Source: Ichthyophonus hoferi
Lineage: Eukaryota; Opisthokonta; Ichthyosporea; Ichthyophonida; Ichthyophonidae
Assembly (NCBI GenBank): GCA_002751075.1
Contig: NAOQ01000080.1
Span: 113,821-131,625, forward strand
Length of the DNA: 17,805 bases
Direction: 5' to 3'
A program made the position numbers and the translations under genes. The notes below the pieces were generated by a model that searched no databases, was not told the origin of the DNA, and worked only from the letters and a program-made list of their open reading frames with translations. Of the stretch, positions 10,575 to 17,805 are shown piece after piece; the first letter of the stretch is position 1, and every line of letters starts with the position of its first letter.

Positions 10575-10610
10575 ACTAATTGCTGTTGACTTTATTGTCA
10601 TGCAATTAGT
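10575..10610. repeat. Inverted repeat with hairpin potential
   Basis: Nine-base perfect arms, ACTAATTGC (10575-10583) and GCAATTAGT (10602-10610), enclose an 18-base loop that itself contains TGAC and GTCA as a second short stem. It sits beside two near copies of TTGACATCAAA (about 10496 and 10559). Confidence 0.6.
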
Positions 10611-10816
10611 ATTATATATATACTATATACTGGTAAAAGTTGATGAATCTAACTGACAACTTGAAATCTTAAAAGAAAAACATTATACCTTTAATGTAAC
10701 AGTTGTAGTAAATGTTTTAAGCAATTTATATAATGCTTTTAAAATCTTGGGAGGCTAAAAGCTAATCCGTTTTATGTATGAAATATAGCTACATATACAA
10801 CATTAACAAAGTAACT

Positions 10817-10830
10817 ATAACTATAGTTAT
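10817..10830. repeat. Perfect 14-bp palindrome ATAACTATAGTTAT
   Basis: Self-complementary over all 14 bases, in the convergent spacer. AT-rich palindromes arise easily by chance, so function is not implied. Confidence 0.6.
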
Positions 10831-11682
10831 CTGAATAATTATTGCTATATTTTGAAATATTTTATTTATAAGATGCTGTATTTAGAATGATAAAAAATAT
10901 TTCTCTGAGACAGATTGGAGACTCTTGATTTTGAAATGATACTGAATAAAGGCTATACAGCTTTTAGCCCGAGTTCTCTGCTTACAATTGTTGACTGTCA
11001 CTATGGACATGGTGAGATAATTGCTGCATAGGCTGAAATTGACAGTATGTTCTGACTCACTTTTATATGAGAACAAAATAATTTGAAAAACACTGCATCA
11101 CCATTTAAAAACTACAGTTCAATTAGATTCAGCAAGGCAAACTATTAGCTTCTATGCTTCCTCTTAATGTACGGTTAAGGTAGTTCAAAGCATCTAAATC
11201 CGTTTGAAACATACAAAAAAACAGTAAGCTTTTGATTATCATATCATGAGACGAGGAACTAACAGAATATAAACGTAAAACCAGGCACTACATTTTTCTT
11301 ATAAAGAACTGTCATAGAGAGACTAGATAATTGTGCTGAAAAGCCAAGCCTATTTACATTTGCTGTGTATTTAAAGTAGGACCTTTTCTATCTGAAGCTT
11401 ATGTTTTCCAACAAGGGTGTATTAATTAAGTATGTCAGACCAACTCGAATCGTGAGATCTTTGTTTTATTGTATCAAGAAATAGACTTTACTAAGCACTC
11501 ATAACAGTTGTTAGTTATTTCTTCACATCTACAATGTCTGCAAAACATTCATACCTTAGTTATAGGCATTTATAGTGTAAGATTATTGAAGTTATGTCAG
11601 CTTCTATTTATATATAGTAGTAATTTTACAAAAAAAATAACTCTACTGCTAATTACACATGCATGTCATATTTGTAATCGCA

Positions 11683-11688
11683 TTTATT
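11683..11688 (-). terminator. Candidate polyadenylation signal AATAAA of the zinc-finger gene
   Basis: TTTATT on the plus strand gives AATAAA on the minus strand, about 40 bases past the stop at 11729, directly after the (TA)n tract. The spacing makes it a plausible signal and implies a very short 3' UTR. Confidence 0.5.
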
Positions 11689-11703
11689 AACAACATCTAT
11701 ATA

Positions 11704-11923
11704 TATATATATATCTCTACATAATCAATTAAGCACTAGTCTTCTGTTTCTTGGTGGCCGGGGCCTTGCCAGCAGCCTTCTTTACAGTCTTTTTAGGTGC
11801 AGTCTTCAGCTCCACAGCAACTTTCTTGGTGGCAGGCTTGCCAGGCTTTCCCTTAGGGGTAGCCTTTTTAGCAGCAATGGCAATTGCACTCTTACTTTCC
11901 TTGGCAACGGCGGGAGTTGCAGT
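11704..11923 (-). repeat. Inverted duplication, copy B: tail of the zinc-finger gene's last exon
   Basis: Partner of 8941-9221. It codes residues 204-267 of the zinc-finger protein: [33 protein letters not shown], then [14 protein letters not shown] and TAA, followed by GATTATGTAG and a TA tract as in copy A. It lacks the two extra segments of copy A. Coding-like substitution (many third-position changes) alternates with unchanged blocks. Confidence 0.9.
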
Positions 11924-14316
11924 CTCAGGTGGAGTTGGGGTGGTTGCCTTAGCGGAAGAAGCTGTAGTTTCACCTTCCGTTGACTCATTGGCCTTGGCTA
12001 AACTGGCCTGATACTTAGCCAATTTCTTCTCCTTGCGTTTCTACATACAAATATTAATGTCAGAACTGGTACAATCTAGCGATTACACATAAATGTTTAT
12101 ATATATACATATAATAAAGTATGTACAACATACTACACACAGAACAACTAACTTGCCTGTTTAATTGCTTCTTTCTTCTTCTGCCACTTGCGTTCCTTTC
12201 TTGCTATGGCTTTGGCTTTTAGTTTCTCTACCTTCTCTTCGGGCAGTTCTTGCTTTCTACCTTTGATAGCATTCCTCGTATGCGACTGTAGGGGATGTAT
12301 AGAGTGGGTGGGTAGGAAAAAAAGAGAAAGAGAAAAAAAAAAGAGAAAGAAATCTTATATAGGCGTATAGTGTATGTAGTATTCTCCTCGATCACACCAG
12401 TGAATCATAAACATAGACATGTATTTGAAGATATCAAAAATTATTGGAGTAATATATTTTATATTATGTTATAATTGTAGCATTTTTGTTTATTATCAAA
12501 GAAATATACATATATAGATTCATACTATAAATAGTTTTCAATACGATTATAAGCCTATAGCCAAAATATTGTGCCAGTATTAGCATGCAGTATAACGTAG
12601 GTTATAATTGGTTATTAGTATTATAAATTTATAACAGAGATAGAATATACGTTTTTTTAAACATAAATGGCCTATGCCTGTTTCTCGTTAAAGAAGCAAC
12701 ATCTACGATAGTTGCTGGTGGGTGCATTTCCCTCAGCAATTTATCTACAAATATTAATGGTATATGGATATTAATATTACGTGGATATTAGCATGTTTAT
12801 TCAGCCCGTTGCAGAAGCATATTAAAATTTTATAGCACATACAATAGGAATAGATGAAAGCACATCAAGAAGTAGGCTAAGATGAGATTTAAAAATATAA
12901 CCATTCAATCATATGCATATATCACATATTAACTATATGTATGCGTGCTTATTGACCCGACTACCATCCATAACTATACAAACATTCTGTGTCAACGTAT
13001 AATCGTATGAATGTATACGCATACACAATACCAGTGCTTACCTTACTGAGAATGTGCAACTCTACGTGCTTCTTTCTAAGCAATACCCTATTTGGGCATA
13101 CTGAACACACATACTTTTCCACTGGGCCAGCATTCATAATCAATGCACTGCGCAATTAGACACCATTGTAAATAAATTAAAATAGAAAAGGGTCAGGACC
13201 TCACTATGGAGTCTTTTAAAATACTACTCTCTTTACATTGATTAGTAGATTAAAATTTCGACCGATAGAGATTCTGGAATAAAGCCAGATCTTTTTTACC
13301 TTTTCATACAGAATAATGAAGTTTTAAAAGACAAAGTTCAAACTTAGATGCAAATAGATTACAACAAGTAATAGATAGATTACCTAGCTTTAATTATTAA
13401 TTTATTTTTTAAAACTAGTTGCATTGATTGGGCCTCACAAAAAACAAAGAAAATAATAGTATAAAGTGTGTGCATACACCTAAGGCTTAAACATAGTATC
13501 CCACTCTCGTTTACATCCACCATTCCTTCATTGACACTCGTCTGCTTTGGTCAAAGTCTAACCTATTTAATATATCATGCACCAATAATTCCTGCACAAG
13601 CTCTACTATATATATGCAAGTACCTTAATAAAAACAACCAAATGAGATACATAGTCCAATATCAGAACACATCTTACTCTTTCACTTAATATTCAACATG
13701 AGGCACAAACACTAGAAACAAACATACTAAAGACTTTAAATAATTTCATGTTCATAACAATCGATACAACATCCAGTACTGGGCTAGTAAAATGGAGATG
13801 GATCATACCTTAAAAGACAAACCGACCCTGTCTTACTACTCCTTTAACCTCAATCCTCTCTATCTTTGCCCTTCCTTATATTTACTACAAATCATTAACG
13901 TTTTACGTCACACTTCCACCTCGCTTTTAAAACGAATAAACTTGTAACAGCGTATATATATATTACTGTGGAAAACAGATGGGTAGAAGAATGTCGAGTC
14001 GCATCAGATTTTTAACACACCACAACCATCGCAATCAAAACCAAACATGAATAACTAACCCATCAGGTAGAATAACACTCTTTCCTGGCTTGCAAATAAT
14101 AGCCTCGGGGTCCTCCTCATCCCCTTCCTTATCCGCCTCAGCTTGCCTTTCCTTATCTTTCTCCCTCTCTTCCTCCTCCTCTGCCCTCTCCTGTGCCTCC
14201 AATCTATCTAGTAGTATACGGATCTCAGGATCTTCCTCCCCGTCGCTATCACTGGAACTCTCTTCACTAGAATGGGCCCCTAGCAACTCACCCATACGGG
14301 ACACACGTTTAAGCAT
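11729..14316 (-). CDS. Unrecognised C2H2 zinc-finger protein with acidic N-terminus and Lys/Ala-rich tail, 4 exons, 267 aa
   Basis: Exons on the minus strand: 14316-14060, 13147-13042, 12285-12157, 12040-11729; phases 2, 0, 0 close to 267 codons plus TAA. The order is: Ser/Asp/Glu-rich start (residues 15-30), a highly charged Glu/Arg coiled-coil-like segment (about 35-70), a single C2H2 finger, a long basic helix-prone stretch (about 128-175, KLKAKAIARKERKWQKKKEAIKQ and on), a Thr/Ala/Pro linker, and the H1-like tail (204-267). The finger is C100-x2-C103-x13-H117-x5-H123, the U1/JAZ-type spacing; its last His is supplied by the next exon. Such fingers occur in several RNA-binding and pre-60S proteins, but I cannot assign a family. 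The tail shared with the NIFK-like protein, the E-box and the neighbours suggest a nucleolar role; this is inference. An alternative start is Met8. Confidence 0.85.
12041..12156 (-). other. GC-AG intron in the zinc-finger gene
   Basis: Exon 3 ends AAACAG and the intron begins GCAAGT, the classical non-canonical GC donor with otherwise perfect U1 complementarity (CAG|GCAAGT). The nearby GT donor (GTTAGT, four bases downstream) would leave phase 1 and not join the phase-0 exon at 12040, so the GC site is required by the reading frame. Confidence 0.8.
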
Positions 14317-14435
14317 AGTGAATATAGGGACGGAACCACAGAACTACCAGTGAATAGTGTGTGTAGTTAAAGTGTAGTTGTTATAGTTGTACTTATTTTA
14401 TTATATTTTATTATGATAATCCGATCTACAATGTT

Positions 14436-14447
14436 GTACACGTGTAC
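14436..14447. promoter_or_regulatory. E-box in a perfect 12-bp palindrome GTACACGTGTAC
   Basis: CACGTG at 14439-14444, 123 bases upstream of the minus-strand ATG at 14316 and about 490 bases from the plus-strand ATG. It shares ACACGTGTA with the two E-boxes of the other divergent promoter. Confidence 0.6.
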
Positions 14448-14790
14448 ACTTTAACTGGCTCGAGCTTAAAGTATGTAAATTGGGAACTTATATCTGGGTT
14501 TAATTTAAATCCCCCTTGCAATAATTTACAAGAAAGAAAAAGATAGGTATATATATAAAATATTTAAAAATAAATAATATAAATTTTTTTTGGATTTTAT
14601 TCAAACAAACACTAATATGTATGTCTCTTCAAGAAACAAAATACCGGAATATAATGCATATATATATATGTAAAGTTAGAGAACATACTATAATGATTTA
14701 AAACCAAAACATATATTAACCCCCATTTAATATTTTACCAAATTTCACATCTATTTCGATGATGTGTATTGTAAACAGTAAACAAGCTGG

Positions 14791-14912
14791 TAATCTATAT
14801 ACTTATCTACCTATATATTTATATACATATATACTTATATACCCATATACTTATATATCTATATACTTATATCTACATACCTATATATCTACATAAATAT
14901 ACATATATCTAT
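14791..14912 (+). repeat. 16-bp tandem repeat directly upstream of the DDX24/Mak5-like start
   Basis: Five 16-base units end in the pattern TATAYWTAT, for example ATACATATATACTTAT (14823-14838), ATACCCATATACTTAT (14839-14854) and ATATCTATATACTTAT (14855-14870). About three 14-base relatives follow, up to 14912. The array ends 23 bases before the ATG at 14936, so it must form the core promoter or 5' UTR. Confidence 0.8.
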
Positions 14913-14935
14913 ATATATCCATATTCATTGCAAAC

Positions 14936-17758
14936 ATGAGCAAAAGAAGAAGTGGAAACTGGGTGATTGAGACAGACGATGTGCCTGCTCCTACTCAATC
15001 CTTTGAGGTTACTGATGTTGCGGCGTCAATTGTGAAGAAGAAAAGAAAGGGAAAGAAAACGGAGACACCTCATGTTGATGAATGGACTGATCTTCCCGTC
15101 GCGGCAAGGAAGCTGCCAGCAAGTGTGTAAAGATTTATTGATTTATTGATTTGCTTGTACATGTATATATATATGAATTAGTTGTATGTATGTATGCTTA
15201 TCTTTAGGTTTAATTCAATTGTTTTTATATGCGTATATGAAAGCAATTGTTTGTATATTTCTGTATGAATATAATATAAGTACTAGAAGATGGTTTGATC
15301 ATACGTGCGTGTGCATGTGTGTGGATATATGTGTGTGTGTGACTCCAGGTAGCTATATAAATGAAATGTTAAGGAGAAGAGGTTAGATGAAACCGAAGAA
15401 TATATGACCCAGAAGATAACAAGACTTGTCTACAAGCCAATGTCCCTGTATGCCATATATATCCTATAACATTGTTTTACATACAGAGAAAAACAAAAAC
15501 TTGCAGGCCCAAATCCAAGCAAGTATGGCAAGTACGAAAAATGTACCTGGATGGCGTAAGGTTGAGGTGGATGAGTCGAAATTATATGGTGATATCGGGG
15601 GGTTCTATGGGCTTGAGGAATTGGATGGCGATTATGATTTTGCTTCCGGTGAGTTTGGGGCTAGGGAGGTCGTAGCCAAAGGGACCAAGACGATGGAAGA
15701 GGTACGTGGTTGTATAGAGAGACATGTATACAGGTATAAGTATGTGTATGTGTAGATATATTGTATTTATTCCTGTTTATTTGCAAGGATTTATAATAAG
15801 GTATATATATACAAACATGGTTGTTTGTATGGTTGCAGTGGAAGTGTGTTGCTATGATTGCCATTGTTTATTCGTTGAAATGGGTATATTACCACATATA
15901 CATCCTTTATGAAAATAGATACGGACATGCATGTCCACAAAGTAATCTCCACCAATCAGAGACTGCATTTAAACCATCTTCCAATTACAAATCAACATTA
16001 TAGTATAAAAATGGAGTAATCAGGGTACTGTGAGATATAAATTGTCTATTTAATACCTGCCACATATGGTTTACAGTAGAGGCGGAAATATCTATGTATA
16101 GAAAAAGAGAGAGCGAAACAAATATGACATAGACTCTATATGCCAATTCTCACATAACTAGAACACACCATTATTAGTGGACTATTATCACTGGTAATTG
16201 AATGATCAGCATGTATTATTATTATCACCGATTGTTTTATCCACCAATGGCATGCATTATAGGCACGGATTATTGAGGTAATTAACGACTGTTGCTATAC
16301 ACAATCCAATCAATTACCGCTATACCGAGATCATCTATTGCCCAATAGTCTATCAGCCTGGATATATCAACTTTCTATAGTCCAATGAACTAACATTATA
16401 TTATAATTAATATACCATCCAACAAATCAGTGTGTCGATTATCATTATATATTACCCAATTAGCTATCAAGCAGCCACAATCAACTATGCACAGCTCAAT
16501 CAACTAGTGTTATATTAATATTAATCATAGATCTGCTAATCACATCCCAGGAAGTGCCTACACTTGTACCAGTCGAAGGCGAGGAGCAGAAAAAGAATAA
16601 AAATAAAAATAAAAATAAAAATAAAAAAGATAAAAAAGAGATTGAGAGAGTTGTAGTGGAAAAAGAGAAGGAAGAGATAGAAGGAGTAGTTGATGAGACC
16701 GGGAAAGAGGTGGAGAAAGGTGAAGATAAGGTGTGTATGGGACCTAGTGTATTGCTATGTTGTTATAATATTATGTTATTATATTGTTATGTTAGTATAT
16801 TGTTACACTATTACACTATTACACTATTATATTATTATACATACATACATACATGCATACATACATACATACATACATACATATACACATACATACATAT
16901 ATATAGTACATATACATATTAACCTAAATTTAAATATGGTTCTTATGACAGATAGAGGCAAATGTCAAGCCCATCAAAAGAGACAGAGAGACAAGTGAGG
17001 ACACTGAGCCAACGAAAAAGAAGAACAAGAAACAGAAAACCGAAAGTATGTACCCTACTGGTGTTGCCCTTGTTTGTTTTATTTTCAGTTTACCGATTTA
17101 GATTTATTCTTTTATTGTTATTGAAAGTTTAAAAACTCTTTTTCTCCTTCATGACCTTTTCTTTAATCACATTGGTTTGGTGCCATTCTCTTTTAAGCCA
17201 TCTGATTGGATCCATGGTAACCAGTAACCAATGATCTATGGTTTACCAGCATTGGTATTCTGTTTTACACCTACATACTATCACACACACACACATATAT
17301 ATATATATGCATAAGGTATGTATGTATTCCAAAGGAGATTTATTCTCTTGTACGCAATGAAATACATAGAGGTACTTATATGTTATGTCAGTAGACCTAG
17401 TTATCTGTACAAGGCTATACATGCTATAAATGGTGCCTAGTTTGTATAGGTACGTCAGTGTGTTGGTTGGTCCATTGGCTCAGAGAGCATTCAGTATGTA
17501 AATCTCTCCATTATAACGTAATTGCGCCATTTTGATTGTATGCATGCTTAACGATTTTGCGCCAAATAAAACCGTTTGTTTGATTATGAATTATGCATTC
17601 TTAGCTTGAATACCTGCTCAAATGATTTTTAAAGAAGATCACTCATTGGTAGAGGTACAGAGGCCAAGAAGGAAGTTATCCAACCAGTAGTGATCGAGGA
17701 ACCCGATATGGATAAGATTGATATGACTGCTTGGAATACGTACGAACTGCATCCGCAG
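14936..17758 (+). CDS. DDX24: DDX24/Mak5-like DEAD-box RNA helicase, 5' part only (runs off the right edge)
   Basis: Exons: 14936-15122, 15487-15701, 16551-16730, 16952-17045, 17661-17758; the last ends CCGCAG|GTGAGG and the gene continues outside the window. About 258 residues are visible, all before the helicase core. The diagnostic part is VPGWRKVEVDESKLYGD followed by GGFYGLEELDG (about 82-110), which matches the VDESKL and GGFYGLEEIDG of yeast Mak5. The last exon gives MTAWNTYELHP, like the SAWKDL (DDX24) or PEWTNL (Mak5) stretch just ahead of the Q motif. Between them lies a low-complexity Lys/Glu/Asn spacer. Mak5/DDX24 acts in early nucleolar 60S assembly. The join of the first exon is uncertain: CAA|GTGTGT to ACAG|AG is in frame (used here), while AGT|GTGTAA to TGCAG|GCC is also in frame. 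The ATG at 15525 could instead be the true start, leaving 14936-15130 as a separate 64-codon ORF. Confidence 0.85.
16596..16627 (+). repeat. Coding (AAAAAT)n microsatellite
   Basis: Five T-spaced units of six bases inside the third exon of the helicase gene code an alternating Asn-Lys run. The six-base period preserves the frame, so length changes only lengthen or shorten the charged spacer. Confidence 0.8.
16750..16905 (+). repeat. Compound microsatellite filling the 16731-16951 intron
   Basis: It begins as degenerate TTATATTG-like units, continues as three exact TTACACTA units (16804-16827), then becomes (CATA)n from about 16837 to 16884 with one interruption, and fades into TACA/TATA. Most of this 221-nt intron is simple sequence. 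Confidence 0.8.
17282..17306 (+). repeat. (CA)n(TA)n microsatellite
   Basis: About seven CA units run directly into about six TA units, in a helicase-gene intron. Confidence 0.8.
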
Positions 17759-17805
17759 GTGAGGCTTAATATGTGTTTATTGGGACGAGTTAGGGGGAGA
17801 AAGGA

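Larger units (their letters stand above)
9199..11728. other. Convergent intergenic region, 2.5 kb, no gene supported
   Basis: AT-rich spacer between two converging genes. It holds candidate poly(A) signals for both, an (AT)n tract at 9637-9654, a TGACATCA-rich patch with a hairpin (10484-10610) and a 14-bp palindrome at 10817-10830. An open stretch at 9844-10158 on the plus strand follows an AG acceptor-like site and is moderately protein-like, but it has no family match that I recognise, no ATG at its start and no partner exons. I see no terminal inverted repeats, target-site duplications or transposase. Confidence 0.6.
14317..14935. promoter_or_regulatory. Divergent promoter between the zinc-finger gene and the DDX24/Mak5-like gene
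   Basis: 619 bp between two outward start codons. The zinc-finger side holds a 12-bp palindrome containing CACGTG (14436-14447) and a nearby CTCGAG; the helicase side ends in a 16-bp tandem repeat that reaches almost to its ATG. The middle (about 14520-14760) is A/T-dominated without other recognisable sites. Confidence 0.7.

Noticed and set aside
9199-11728. Transposon in the large spacer
   Set aside because: No transposase, reverse transcriptase, terminal repeats or target duplication; the inverted repeat at its ends is the shared gene tail.
9416-16326. Shared 13-mer around CCGCTATACCG at two sites
   Set aside because: A single 13-base match is expected by chance in a window of this size.

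Overview
The window is nuclear DNA of an intron-rich, AT-rich eukaryote. It carries four protein genes, all split by spliceosomal introns (mostly GT-AG, one GC-AG) whose phases close exactly when exons are joined by hand. Introns and intergenic DNA are very AT-rich and full of simple repeats; exons are clearly more GC-rich. The gene set (PA2G4/EBP1-like, NIFK/Nop15-like, DDX24/Mak5-like) is found across opisthokonts and other eukaryotes. Intron density and CACGTG E-boxes at promoters fit an opisthokont, perhaps a unicellular holozoan or early animal lineage, but I cannot name the organism.

Layout: 1-917 is left flank and 3' region of the first gene. 918-5003 (minus) is an 11-exon PA2G4/EBP1 homologue (381 aa). 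5004-5518 is a compact divergent promoter. 5519-9198 (plus) is an 8-exon NIFK/Nop15-type RRM protein (about 393 aa). 9199-11728 is a gene-poor interval between convergent 3' ends. 11729-14316 (minus) is a 4-exon gene for a 267-aa acidic/basic protein with one U1/JAZ-like C2H2 zinc finger that I do not recognise. 14317-14935 is a second divergent promoter. 14936 to beyond the right edge (plus) is the 5' part of a DDX24/Mak5-type DEAD-box helicase gene, cut off before the helicase core.

Three of the four products belong to families acting on the large (60S) ribosomal subunit: EBP1 at the peptide exit tunnel, NIFK/Nop15 and Mak5/DDX24 in nucleolar pre-60S assembly. The genes form two head-to-head pairs. 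The same 9-mer, ACACGTGTA, with a CACGTG E-box core, lies 88-123 bp upstream of three of the four start codons, which suggests shared control.

The most striking feature is that the NIFK-like gene and the unrelated zinc-finger gene end in the same Lys/Ala-rich tail. The tail is encoded by an inverted duplication of roughly 93% nucleotide identity (hand count over aligned positions) that begins inside each last exon and runs past both stop codons. This points to recent exon-tail sharing or ongoing gene conversion between neighbouring ribosome-biogenesis genes. I see no transposon, retroelement, CRISPR array, tRNA or rRNA in the window.
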